DNA of 34,906 bases from Chloroflexota bacterium (GTDB lineage: Bacteria > Chloroflexota > Anaerolineae > Anaerolineales > UBA11579). This document shows, piece by piece, positions 1 to 7,875 of this stretch. The translations under genes and the position numbers were made by a program. The stretch's first letter is position 1. Each line of letters starts with the position of its first letter. The stretch covers positions 1 through 34,906 of the forward strand of contig VRUJ01000043.1 in the NCBI GenBank assembly GCA_019456165.1. The letters run 5' to 3'. The notes under the pieces were generated by a model, which was given only the letters and a program-made list of their open reading frames with translations, ran no database searches and had not been told where the DNA came from.

Positions 1-249
1 AATCATGTGTGCAGTAGTAAAAACGCAAACACCTTATATCTCAAATTATCGTTCTATTCACCCCGCATTATTATTAAAAGCTTGACATAGTCATAGTAAT
101 CAGAATGACAAAATTTGTGTCATTCTGAGCAAGAAAACCGGGGGGCTTCGACCGAAGAATCCCTGAAAAGATTATTTGAAAACCGGACAATCAGTTCAAA
201 TTTTGTGAAACCATAGCAAGGTGGCAACTTGGGTTAGATACTTAAATAA
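1..249. other. Intergenic edge region, no gene seen
   Basis: I find no convincing coding sequence here. The left part is AT-rich. From about 101 it contains an inverted repeat and a repeat-like tail, listed separately. The SRPBCC gene on the minus strand ends at 250, so this stretch lies downstream of it and of whatever precedes the window. Confidence 0.6.
101..166. repeat. Interspersed repeat with TGTCATTCTG inverted arms
   Basis: CAGAATGACA (101-110) and TGTCATTCTG (118-127) are perfect 10-bp inverted arms around a 7-base AT-rich loop. They are followed by GAGC, a G-run, and CTTCGACCGAAG then AATCCC (146-163), which is itself a short hairpin. The combination of 'GTCATTCTGAGC' with 'CGAAGAATCCC' resembles a small interspersed repeat that I recall from many environmental bacterial genomes. 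This copy looks interrupted between the two halves. The family assignment is from memory; the inverted arms are directly visible. Confidence 0.55.
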
Positions 250-675
250 TCAATCCCTAATCATTACTTTTTCTAGCTCATCAAGTACCGATCTGAAAAA
301 ATCTTGGCGTTCTTCTCGCTCCGCAGCCCCTGGAAGACGTTCTTGATGGAAAGATATTACAGATTTATCACCTTTTGGAATCACGCGAACTTGAATTGTT
401 GAAGAGCGGGGCCAATCAATAGGTTGCCAGGTAACTCTGAGGTGTGAGTCCGGTATAAAGACCCTGATTTCCCCTGAACTGCCATCTGCTAGTTCATACT
501 CAGAACCAAAAGCTAAGCTCACATCAGCCCCATCTCCCAACCAGATCTTCAACCCAGTAGATGATGTGATCAGCCTCCAAGCTTCCAGGTGAGATATCGG
601 AAATGTGCGCCGAACACCTATTTTCCAGCCTGTATTTTGGGTTAAACCGGTTGGCTTATCGTCGCGTTTGGTCAT
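250..675 (-). CDS. SRPBCC (AHSA1-like) domain protein
   Basis: A 141-residue protein with the START/Bet v1-like layout of the SRPBCC/AHSA1 group. Residues 20-45 hold a 'VRRTFPIS...AWRLITSS' N-terminal strand and helix and an 'IWLGDG' turn. An 'F.SEYELADGSSGEIRVF' segment follows, then 'LRVTWQP' and an amphipathic C-terminal helix with 'FFRSVLDELE'. Members bind hydrophobic ligands or act as co-chaperone-like proteins, but nothing identifies the ligand here. The start is supported by GAGGG seven bases upstream of the ATG. It is divergent from the cyclic-nucleotide-binding gene, with about 170 bases between them. There is no signal peptide, so it should be cytoplasmic. Confidence 0.75.
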   Translation of the reverse strand: MTKRDDKPTGLTQNTGWKIGVRRTFPISHLEAWRLITSSTGLKIWLGDGADVSLAFGSEYELADGSSGEIRVFIPDSHLRVTWQPIDWPRSSTIQVRVIPKGDKSVISFHQERLPGAAEREERQDFFRSVLDELEKVMIRD

Positions 676-760
676 ACATCAACCCTCAGTCATAATATTA
701 TTAGAAAAACCCGATTCGGGCAATGATAATGATACCAAATTTACAAAAGGAGTTTCAAAC

Positions 761-789
761 TTGACCCTCTCGTACCGCCGTGTTACACT
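761..789 (+). promoter_or_regulatory. Sigma70-type promoter for the CNBD gene
   Basis: TTGACC (761-766), a 17-base spacer, then TACACT (784-789). The -35 matches the consensus at five of six positions and the -10 at four of six. Transcription would begin near 796, leaving a leader of about 50 bases before the ATG at 846. The position and spacing suit the downstream gene. Confidence 0.5.
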
Positions 790-845
790 TTTTCTGGTCT
801 GCTCAATCCACGAATCAACACAATATTATTCAGGAGAACCGCGAG

Positions 846-1343
846 ATGGACGATTTAACTATATTGGAGACTGTCGAAATCTTCAGCGATCTAAATATCG
901 ACCAGATCAAAAGCATTCAGGGTGTGGCAACCACAAAAGAATATGAGCCTGGCGAGACCATCTTCGCAGAAAATTCACCCAGCGATGAAATTTATATCAT
1001 TATGGGTGGAGCTGTAGAAATTAAGATTGATCCGAACATTGTCAGCGATACCAACGAAGGTGTAGCCCCAGTGACAATCGCAAAACTAAACCGCGGCCAA
1101 ACCTTTGGCGAGATCGCTCTGGTGGACCAAGGAATTCGCTCCGCTTCTGCAAAAGCCACCCTAAATGGATGTAGAGCGCTGGTTATCGAACGCAATGCTT
1201 TTATGCAGCTTCTCAAAAGCGATCTGGAGATGGGATTTAACGTGATCTCCAACATTGCAGCCGACCTGTGTTTTAAGATCCGCAACTCGAACATGAGGGT
1301 GCGTGAAGCTCTTCTGTACGGCAGCAAGTTGATGGATAATTAA
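846..1343 (+). CDS. Cyclic nucleotide-binding domain protein (stand-alone)
   Basis: A 165-residue protein made almost entirely of one Crp-type cyclic nucleotide-binding domain. The N-terminal 'LETVEIFSDLNIDQIKSI' helix, the 'YEPGETIFAENSPSDEIYIIMGGAVEI' beta-roll (about 33-60) and the phosphate-binding cassette 'FGEIALVDQGIRSASAKA' (about 87-104) are all present. R98, next to S99 and A100, sits where the cyclic phosphate is bound in cAMP and cGMP receptors, so ligand binding is plausible. No helix-turn-helix, cyclase or kinase domain follows, so it is not a complete Crp-type regulator and must act through a partner. The start at 846 is preferred over 780 because AGGAG lies nine bases before it and a promoter overlaps the longer reading frame. 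It ends convergently with purB, with a 4-bp overlap. Confidence 0.85.
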   Translation: MDDLTILETVEIFSDLNIDQIKSIQGVATTKEYEPGETIFAENSPSDEIYIIMGGAVEIKIDPNIVSDTNEGVAPVTIAKLNRGQTFGEIALVDQGIRSASAKATLNGCRALVIERNAFMQLLKSDLEMGFNVISNIAADLCFKIRNSNMRVREALLYGSKLMDN

Positions 1344-2764
1344 TTCTTTTTACCCTCTCCTGATTTATTCTCCTGTTCTCCCAATGCCATTTGAATATCT
1401 CTAGCCAGACGGCGTGCCCTCTGGGGAGCATCCCCGATATAACCCTCGGCGCTCATTAGCTCTTTCAATTTCTCCGCAGGAAAATATTCCAGGAATGCTT
1501 TCTCTTCGCAGACCAGATCTGCTAATGGATTCAAAGCGCCTCCCCGCACAGCTTGCCAAGCAGTTAAAGAGTGTTCCCGGAGTATCGCATAAATTATTTG
1601 CCTGTCAGCCCCAGCTTTCACCAATTTAGTTAAAACACGTTCTGTGGCAGCAAACGAAGAATATGTATCTAAATTTCTCGCAATCGCGTTTGTGTCCACG
1701 TGCAAATCATCGAAGATTTGTGAGGCGACGTGCAAGAGTTCATCACTGATTAGAAAAGCCTCGGGAAGCATAGTGCGGCGGTTGGCGCTATCGTCCAAGG
1801 TGCGTTCCAGGAGAGAGTGCGAGGCATTATCCCAGGCGAGGCGAGGCAATTGGGCCAGTTGGCGCCCCAGAGAATTGATTTTCTCGGCCTTAATTGGGTT
1901 GCGTTTGAACGGCATCGCTGAAGAGCCGACTTGCTTGCTGCCGAACGGCTCTGCTAATTCACCTACAGAGGGAGATTGCAACACACGCAGGTCAAACGCA
2001 AATTTATACAGTGAACCTCCCAAACCCGCAAGCGCGCTGATAACTTCATAATCTTGTTTGCGGGGGTATGTTTGGGTCGAAACCGGGAAAAAGTTTAAAT
2101 TCAATTTTTGGGCCAGTTTTTTTTCAAACTCTGGCAGCTTGTCAACACCCAGAAGATCGGCAAAAGCAGCCCCGGTGCCAACCGCCCCGCGAAACCCTTT
2201 ACCCCGCAAACCTTGCCGGACAGTTGATAAATTTCTCCAATCCGTGAGTAAGTCTTGTGCATATTGTGCCAACCTAAAACCTAAAGTTGAAGGTTCAGCA
2301 GGCTGTAAATGCGTATAAGCGATCAACGGCAAATCCGCCCACTTAATGATCTGCTCCGCCAACACTAATAGTAAACTGCGCAAACCCTCCAAAACCAAAT
2401 CCAAAGCTTTACGAGTTCGCAGCACGTCCGCATTATCTTTGATATCCATCGATGTAGCCCCTAAATGTATGATACCTCCACCAACCGAACATTGTTCTGC
2501 GAAAACCTTTAATTCAGCCATCAGATCATGTTGGATTTGGGATTCAATTTCATACGAGCGTTCTAAATCAACATCCTCAGCATGAGTCTGCAAATCTTCC
2601 AACTGCTGCGAATTTACCAGCCCAAATTCTGCTTGCACCTCGGCCAAGATTACCCATAGTCTTCGCCAGGTAATCCGATTGTTGGTCTCACCCCACAGTG
2701 CACGCATTTCTGGACTGGAATATCGCCAGGAAAATGGAGATTGGTAGTTTTCTAAGTTTGGCAT
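1340..2764 (-). CDS. purB: Adenylosuccinate lyase
   Basis: Cleaves SAICAR to AICAR and adenylosuccinate to AMP, both releasing fumarate, in purine synthesis. The 474-residue protein has the superfamily signatures in order: 'GATSMDIKDNADV' (about 102-114), 'YTHLQPAEPST' (about 150-160, holding the general-acid His), and the flexible signature loop 'GSSAMPFKRNPIKAEK' (about 280-295, with the catalytic Ser). The loop wording and length look closer to the longer ADSL-type enzymes than to the roughly 430-residue Bacillus type. It stands alone rather than in a pur operon. The ATG at 2764 faces a promoter-bearing gap shared with the kinase operon. The 3' ends of this gene and of the CNBD gene overlap by 4 bp. 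Confidence 0.93.
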   Translation of the reverse strand: MPNLENYQSPFSWRYSSPEMRALWGETNNRITWRRLWVILAEVQAEFGLVNSQQLEDLQTHAEDVDLERSYEIESQIQHDLMAELKVFAEQCSVGGGIIHLGATSMDIKDNADVLRTRKALDLVLEGLRSLLLVLAEQIIKWADLPLIAYTHLQPAEPSTLGFRLAQYAQDLLTDWRNLSTVRQGLRGKGFRGAVGTGAAFADLLGVDKLPEFEKKLAQKLNLNFFPVSTQTYPRKQDYEVISALAGLGGSLYKFAFDLRVLQSPSVGELAEPFGSKQVGSSAMPFKRNPIKAEKINSLGRQLAQLPRLAWDNASHSLLERTLDDSANRRTMLPEAFLISDELLHVASQIFDDLHVDTNAIARNLDTYSSFAATERVLTKLVKAGADRQIIYAILREHSLTAWQAVRGGALNPLADLVCEEKAFLEYFPAEKLKELMSAEGYIGDAPQRARRLARDIQMALGEQENKSGEGKKN

Positions 2765-2803
2765 AGTTACAAAAGCCGAAAATTAATTCTCTGGTTAAAT
2801 GTT

Positions 2804-2832
2804 ATTATAATTTGAAGGAATACAAATCTCAT
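2804..2832 (-). promoter_or_regulatory. Candidate purB promoter
   Basis: On the minus strand a perfect TATAAT (2809 to 2804) lies 17 bases downstream of ATGAGA (2832 to 2827), which matches the -35 consensus at four positions. It would start transcription around 2797, about 30 bases before the purB ATG. The -10 is strong and the -35 is only fair. Confidence 0.4.
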
Positions 2833-2939
2833 CGAGTAGCCGTCGAAAAATCTATAGGGTGTGAAAATCCATTTTTATAGTATATAATGATACCCTGATA
2901 ACACTTTATCAAAGCGTATGATATTATAACGAAATAGAT

Positions 2940-2968
2940 TTGTAAAACCCAGAATTGCTGGCTATAAT
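2940..2968 (+). promoter_or_regulatory. Candidate promoter of the kinase operon
   Basis: TTGTAA (2940-2945), 17 bases, then a perfect TATAAT (2963-2968). The predicted start near 2975 would give a leader of about 40 bases before the CTG codon at 3016. A second TATAAT at 2883-2888 lacks a good -35. The whole 2765-3015 gap is AT-rich and holds promoters for both directions, with no gene visible in it. Confidence 0.45.
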
Positions 2969-3003
2969 TTCAAAACCGCTGCTTAATATGCAATTAACTT
3001 TGT

Positions 3004-3018
3004 AAGGAGAAGCTCCTG
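3004..3018 (+). promoter_or_regulatory. RBS and CTG start folded in a small hairpin
   Basis: AAGGAGA (3004-3010) is a strong ribosome binding site placed six bases before CTG (3016-3018). AGGAG (3005-3009) is complementary to CTCCT (3013-3017) with a three-base loop, so the binding site and part of the start codon can pair with each other. This RBS decides the start of the kinase gene, because no ATG, GTG or TTG occurs in frame between the upstream stop (2995-2997) and 3121. Confidence 0.6.
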
Positions 3019-4896
3019 AGCGAGGAATCCACTCGAAATTTAGATATCGAAGATACCGATACTATCCCAGTTCAGTTAACATCTGGCGTCCTTCTCTTAG
3101 ACCGCTACGAGATACAAGAAGTGGTTGGTGGGGGAGGAATGGGTGTTGTATACCGCGCCAGAGATACGAACTTCAAAGCTATCCGTCTTGTGGCAGTAAA
3201 AGAGATGATCATCCAGGTGATTGATCCTCTGGTACGCAAGGATATTTTTAAGATTTTCGAGCGCGAAGCCAATATTTTGGCATCGCTAAGCCATCCTGCA
3301 ATCCCTCACATCTACAATTATTTCACTGTCAACGAACGAGCATACTTGATACTCGAATTTGTAAATGGGAAAGATTTGGATAAAATCCTAGCAGAAACTA
3401 CAACCTTTTTCCCAGAAGAACAAATTTTAGGTTGGGCGATTGAATTTTGCGATGTCCTTCAATTTTTACATTCCCACAAACCAGAGCCGATCATCTTTAG
3501 AGACGTAAAACCATCTAACATGATGGTCAATCTGCAGAACCACGTTATCCTGGTAGATTTCGGGATCGCCAAACATTTTGAAGGCGGGCAGAAAAATACA
3601 ATGGTTGGCACTCAAGGTTATTCTCCACCCGACCAGTATCGCGGTGAAGCTACCCCCAAAGTTGACATATACGCCTTAGGCGCAACTTTACACCACCTAC
3701 TAACCCTGCGCGATCCCCGATTAGAAGCGCCTTTTTCATTTGATGAAAGACCTATCAAAGAAATCAATAAGAACGTATCCGATGAATTGATTGCCGTGAT
3801 TGACCGGGCTTTGCAGTACGAACCTGAAGCCAGATTCGAGAGTGCGGAAGAGTTCAAACTCGCTTTGCTTACAGCAGGCCAAAAAACCGGCTCCCTGGCT
3901 AAAACATCTATCCCCACAGCCGTAATTTCACGCGCTGGTGGCGTCAAACCTTTGTGGACCTTTGATTGCGAAGATGAGATTAGGGGGACCCCCTTATTTC
4001 ATGAAGGAAGCCTATACGTCGGTAGTTATGACAATAACCTCTATTCACTAGACGCCTCAAGTGGTGAATTCAATTGGAAATACCCTGCCGACGGAGGCAT
4101 ACCGGGAAGACCAGCGATACACGAAAATAATATTTACTTCGGCTCTGAGGATAAACGCGTCCACGTAATATCTTCTCGCTCTGGAAAAGTGGTTTGGACT
4201 TATTACACTGAAGCCCCCGTACGCTCATCTCCCCGCATCGCACAGGGACATGTATTTGTTGGTTCAGATGATATGAATTTACACGCCATCAGTTTATCAT
4301 CCGGGAATTTGGCATGGAAATCTGAAACAAGTTCACCTGTGCGCTCAACACCCTTTGTAACAGACAGCTTGGTTTATTTTGGTTCTGAAGAGGGAGATTT
4401 TTATTGTCTCGATTTCAGGGGAGAAATCAAATGGCGCTTTCGAGCCAAGCGAGCAATTACATCTTCTCCTATTGTAGTAAAGGATGCAGTTTATTTCACA
4501 TCGATGGATAGCTCGTTCTATGCCCTAGACGCAACCTCTGGATGGGTAATCTGGCGCTTCCGCATGGGAAAGGGTTCGATATCAACTCCTTACATCATCG
4601 AAAATTACATTTTCACCGGTGCGGCTGACGGTGTGATTTACTGTATCGACCAACGCACATCTAAAGAAGTGTGGCGCTACTCTACTGACCATCAGGTTAC
4701 CGGATCACCGGTTGTTTACAAAGACTCGGTTTATTGTGGATCAGTGGACCACAGCCTATATTGCCTTGAATACTCAACCGGGCGTTTACGCTGGCAATTC
4801 GCTACAGAAGGCGCCATCACCGGCACTCCCATAATTTATGACGATATCGTATATTTCGGTTCAAACGATAAAAAAGTTTATGCATTATTAGCATAA
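3016..4896 (+). CDS. Ser/Thr protein kinase with PQQ-type beta-propeller
   Basis: A Hanks-type kinase of about 626 residues from the CTG start. Numbering from there: 'DRYEIQE' (29-35), glycine loop 'GGGGMGVVYRARD' (38-50), 'VAVKEM' with catalytic Lys62, a catalytic loop reading FRDVKPSN (161-168, Phe in place of the usual His), DFG at 181-183 and 'GTQGYSPPDQY'. From about 312 to the end there are seven or eight PQQ/quinoprotein-like repeats, each with 'W.(F/Y)...' and 'VYFGS.D..(L/V)YALD'-like strands, predicting a beta-propeller. No membrane segment joins the halves, so the protein looks cytoplasmic and the propeller is probably a binding or sensing scaffold. An ATG-type start cannot be used: GTG at 3121 would remove the first kinase strand and has no ribosome binding site. 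PP2C follows after 26 bases. Confidence 0.9.
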   Translation: MSEESTRNLDIEDTDTIPVQLTSGVLLLDRYEIQEVVGGGGMGVVYRARDTNFKAIRLVAVKEMIIQVIDPLVRKDIFKIFEREANILASLSHPAIPHIYNYFTVNERAYLILEFVNGKDLDKILAETTTFFPEEQILGWAIEFCDVLQFLHSHKPEPIIFRDVKPSNMMVNLQNHVILVDFGIAKHFEGGQKNTMVGTQGYSPPDQYRGEATPKVDIYALGATLHHLLTLRDPRLEAPFSFDERPIKEINKNVSDELIAVIDRALQYEPEARFESAEEFKLALLTAGQKTGSLAKTSIPTAVISRAGGVKPLWTFDCEDEIRGTPLFHEGSLYVGSYDNNLYSLDASSGEFNWKYPADGGIPGRPAIHENNIYFGSEDKRVHVISSRSGKVVWTYYTEAPVRSSPRIAQGHVFVGSDDMNLHAISLSSGNLAWKSETSSPVRSTPFVTDSLVYFGSEEGDFYCLDFRGEIKWRFRAKRAITSSPIVVKDAVYFTSMDSSFYALDATSGWVIWRFRMGKGSISTPYIIENYIFTGAADGVIYCIDQRTSKEVWRYSTDHQVTGSPVVYKDSVYCGSVDHSLYCLEYSTGRLRWQFATEGAITGTPIIYDDIVYFGSNDKKVYALLA

Positions 4897-4922
4897 GCAA
4901 ATATATAACCAAGGAATCAACC

Positions 4923-5828
4923 GTGGGCAATATTCTTACAGAATGGATTAACAAATTATTGGGTAAAAACGAAACACTAATACATGAAGAAACCACCGCG
5001 CCCCTATCCGAAGAACAGATCGATGAGATCATCTCTGAATCACAGCGCATAGAACCTCCCCAACTAATCGTGGGCAGCGGACGCCATGTCGGCCGCCAAC
5101 GTTCCAATAACGAAGATTCGGTATTCACCTTCACAGCCTCCCTTGCTGTAGATTCGGTAAATCAACCATTCGGAGTGTACATTGTTGCTGATGGCATGGG
5201 GGGGCATAAAAACGGGGAGGTAGCCAGTGAAATGGCCTCCAGAGCTATGGGCAGTTACATAATAAATAAGCTCTATGAACCGCTACTCGGAACATCTCCG
5301 GGGACGCCAGAGGAATCTTTGCAAGATATTATGCGGGCCGGGGTATATGAAGCCCATAGGATGGTAACTAAAACGGCTCCTGGAGGCGGATCCACGCTTA
5401 CTGCTGTGCTTCTAATAGGGAATCAGATGACCATCGCCCATGTAGGAGATAGTAGAGCATATAGTGTATTCCTAGACGGCCGCATGCAGACCCTGACCCG
5501 GGATCATTCACTGGTAAAGCGCCTGGAAGAATTAGGGCAAATTACAGCAGAGGAAGCTGCTGTCCACCCTCAAAAATCAATGCTTTACCGGGCTCTTGGT
5601 CAAGGAGAACCATCTGAGCCAGATGTATTTACTGCATCTCTACCGTTTCCAGGATACCTTTTAGTATGTTCAGACGGACTTTGGAACGCAATATCTGATG
5701 ATGAAATTTTCGAAATAATTACCACATCACCCAGCCCACACCGAGCTTGCCAAAACCTGGTTGAAGCTGCCAATACTGCCGGAGGACCGGATAACATCGT
5801 TGCTATTTTGGTGAGGATGACAGACTAA
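4923..5828 (+). CDS. PP2C-family protein phosphatase (PPM type)
   Basis: A 301-residue metal-dependent Ser/Thr phosphatase, the expected eraser for the preceding kinase. Motifs run in family order: 'RSNNEDSVF' (60-68), 'VADGMGGH' (88-95, metal-binding Asp90), 'GGGSTLTAVLL', 'IAHVGDSRAY', 'LTRDHSLVKRL', 'LLVCSDGLWN' and 'GGPDNIVAILVRM' near the C-terminus, so all metal ligands appear intact. The N-terminal 50 residues are acidic and outside the catalytic domain. It starts with GTG at 4923, seven bases after AAGGA. There is no transmembrane segment, so it should act in the cytoplasm. Tight spacing on both sides supports one transcript with the kinase and the J-VWA gene. Confidence 0.92.
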   Translation: MGNILTEWINKLLGKNETLIHEETTAPLSEEQIDEIISESQRIEPPQLIVGSGRHVGRQRSNNEDSVFTFTASLAVDSVNQPFGVYIVADGMGGHKNGEVASEMASRAMGSYIINKLYEPLLGTSPGTPEESLQDIMRAGVYEAHRMVTKTAPGGGSTLTAVLLIGNQMTIAHVGDSRAYSVFLDGRMQTLTRDHSLVKRLEELGQITAEEAAVHPQKSMLYRALGQGEPSEPDVFTASLPFPGYLLVCSDGLWNAISDDEIFEIITTSPSPHRACQNLVEAANTAGGPDNIVAILVRMTD

Positions 5829-5850
5829 ACTAAATAGGGGAAACCCACTT

Positions 5851-7344
5851 ATGTCAACGAGTTATTTAGATAATTACTACGCACGGTTAGGTGTTTCGAG
5901 AGGTTCAGCCTCGGAAGATATTCGCTCTGCTTATTATCAAGCCGCCCGTCGCTTGCACCCCGACACAAACGATGACCCTACGGCAACTGAGCTTTTTTTA
6001 CAAATCCAAGAAGCATACGAAACCCTTTCAGACGATAAAAAACGCGCCGATTACGATAAAACACTTCCCGTTGATATCGACCCTCCCCCAGATATCCTGA
6101 TCAATCCGCTATACAGCCGGGCAATAATCCCCCAAATAGACAACCAACAGCTAGTTTATATTCTTTTGGACTTGATGGCCCTTCCCAACAAGACCGATGA
6201 GACAGAAGCTATTAACCCGCCGTTAAATATAGGCTTAGTCCTAGATAATTCAACATCAATGGCAGGGGCGCGCATGGATATGGTCAAGTCAACGGCCACC
6301 CAAATAGTGCGAGGTTTAAGGCCGATGGATTCGCTGGCCATAATCACCTTCAATGATCGCGCTGACGTAATCGTCCCTGCTACGAAAGATTTGGATCAAA
6401 AAATTGTTGAATCCCGCATCAGCCAGCTAAAAACCGGCGGTGGAACCGAGATCTTGCAAGGACTGGAGGCTGGTTTTAACGAAGTGGGACGTTATTTAAA
6501 CCCTTCGACAGTCAACCATATTATTTTAGTCACCGATGGACGGACTTACGGTGACGAAGAAGGCTGTCAGCAACTGGCAACAAATGCTGCAAAAAAAGGA
6601 ATTACTATTAACGGCTTAGGTATTGGCAGCGAGTGGAACGATAATTTCATGGACAAGCTGGTTTCAACTACCGGTGGAAATAGCGTTTACGCTGCGAATC
6701 CTGAAGACATCAAGCATTTCCTAACCAAGCAATTTTCGAGACTGTCCGAAACCTATGCAGACCAGGTTGCAATGGAGATAGATACCGGTCCAGATGTTGA
6801 ACTGCGTTACACATTCCGTCTTTCTCCTGATCCCGGGCCACTAACCCAAGATTCTCCGATAAATATTGGCACGATCCCCCTGGGGCCGAGTTTGACAATA
6901 CTAATGGAGTTCGTAGTGAAATCAATTCCACCAGACGTCGACACACTAACATTGGCAGAAGGTAAGCTGAGTTTAGAAATCCCTACAAGACCAATCCCTG
7001 CGACGTCATCACGATTTTCGTTCACGCGCCCAACTAGCGCAAATCCAGATTTAGAACCGCCTCCACAAGCACTAATCAAGGCTATGTCACGATTATCCTT
7101 GTATCGGCTCCAAGAACAAGCCCGGCGCGAGCTTGAAGCTGGAGAAATCGAGAAAGCCACTACACGTATGCAAAATTTAGCCACCCAACTGCTGATGTCA
7201 GGCGAACCTAGTTTAGCACATACCGTTATGCTGGAACTCAAACAAATAGAGGGGGGAAATTCGATTAGCGAAGAAGCCGAAAAAAGGATAAAATATGGTA
7301 CTCGTGCTCTTTTGTTGCCGGTTGATGAGAGATCTACCCCATGA
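5851..7344 (+). CDS. DnaJ-domain / VWA-domain fusion protein
   Basis: A 497-residue two-domain protein. Residues 8-71 form a J domain, 'YYARLGVSRGSASEDI' through 'YYQAARRLHPDTN' to 'YETLSDDKKRADYDK', with the HPD tripeptide (36-38) needed to stimulate Hsp70. From about 125 to 305 there is a von Willebrand A domain: the MIDAS residues are 'DNSTSM' (132-137, DxSxS), a Thr in 'GGGTEILQGL', and 'LVTDGRTYGDE'. The C-terminal 190 residues contain a beta-rich part and then helices 'ALIKAMSRLSLYRLQEQAR' resembling the tail of VWA/VIT-type proteins. No signal or membrane segment is visible. It overlaps the next gene by 4 bp, so translation of the two is probably coupled. The substrate of either domain is unknown. 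Confidence 0.88.
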   Translation: MSTSYLDNYYARLGVSRGSASEDIRSAYYQAARRLHPDTNDDPTATELFLQIQEAYETLSDDKKRADYDKTLPVDIDPPPDILINPLYSRAIIPQIDNQQLVYILLDLMALPNKTDETEAINPPLNIGLVLDNSTSMAGARMDMVKSTATQIVRGLRPMDSLAIITFNDRADVIVPATKDLDQKIVESRISQLKTGGGTEILQGLEAGFNEVGRYLNPSTVNHIILVTDGRTYGDEEGCQQLATNAAKKGITINGLGIGSEWNDNFMDKLVSTTGGNSVYAANPEDIKHFLTKQFSRLSETYADQVAMEIDTGPDVELRYTFRLSPDPGPLTQDSPINIGTIPLGPSLTILMEFVVKSIPPDVDTLTLAEGKLSLEIPTRPIPATSSRFSFTRPTSANPDLEPPPQALIKAMSRLSLYRLQEQARRELEAGEIEKATTRMQNLATQLLMSGEPSLAHTVMLELKQIEGGNSISEEAEKRIKYGTRALLLPVDERSTP

Positions 7345-7865
7345 TTAATGTTTGTCCTAATTGCCACCACCAAGAACTAGAAGGCGCTTTGTTTTGCAGC
7401 GAATGTGGAACAAAGCTTGTTGAACAATCCGGCTTATCCACAGCAGCAATCCCCGCTTCTGATTCCCGGGCTGTTGAAGCTCGAAAATCTGCTGCTCCGC
7501 CACCCTCCCTGCCGGAAATGACAGGCGAGGCAGTCGCCAGTTTACACATCGTGCGCACTGGGCAGATATTACCTTTGGTTGGTAGAGACGAATTCACCAT
7601 AGGGAGAGTTAGCGAAGGACAATCTATCCTTCCAGATATCGACCTGACGCCCTATGAAGCCTATTCCCAAGGGGTTTCACGGCTGCATGCGACAATAAAA
7701 ATTCAAGGGGATGATTTGATGATAATAGATCTTGGCTCATCCAACGGCACGCGAATCAACAACAACAAAGTCACGCCGCATGAAGAGAGAGAAATACAGC
7801 ATGGGGACGTGATTGCATTGGGCCAATTTAAAATCCAGGCTTTATTACGTCAAGACGAGCCATAG
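7341..7865 (+). CDS. Zinc-ribbon / FHA-domain protein
   Basis: A 174-residue protein that starts inside the stop of the J-VWA gene (ATGA overlap). Residues 5-22 are a short zinc ribbon (CPNC ... CSEC), followed by an Ala/Pro-rich linker (about 30-62). A forkhead-associated domain fills about 66-170: 'FTIGRVSEG' (85-93), 'GVSRLHATIK' (111-120) and 'DLGSSNGTRIN' (130-140) hold the Arg, Ser, His and Asn that grip phosphothreonine. FHA proteins read phosphorylated threonine made by Hanks-type kinases, so this is likely the reader for the kinase two genes upstream. The architecture resembles Anaerolineae and cyanobacterial zinc-ribbon FHA proteins of unproven function. Confidence 0.9.
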   Translation: MINVCPNCHHQELEGALFCSECGTKLVEQSGLSTAAIPASDSRAVEARKSAAPPPSLPEMTGEAVASLHIVRTGQILPLVGRDEFTIGRVSEGQSILPDIDLTPYEAYSQGVSRLHATIKIQGDDLMIIDLGSSNGTRINNNKVTPHEEREIQHGDVIALGQFKIQALLRQDEP

Positions 7866-7875
7866 CGAGAGTACT

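Noticed and set aside
780..845. Earlier start of the cyclic-nucleotide-binding protein at 780
   Set aside because: It lies within a good promoter and lacks an RBS; AGGAG precedes 846.
7813..7875. Earlier start of the small protein at 7813
   Set aside because: It lies inside the FHA gene in another frame with no RBS.
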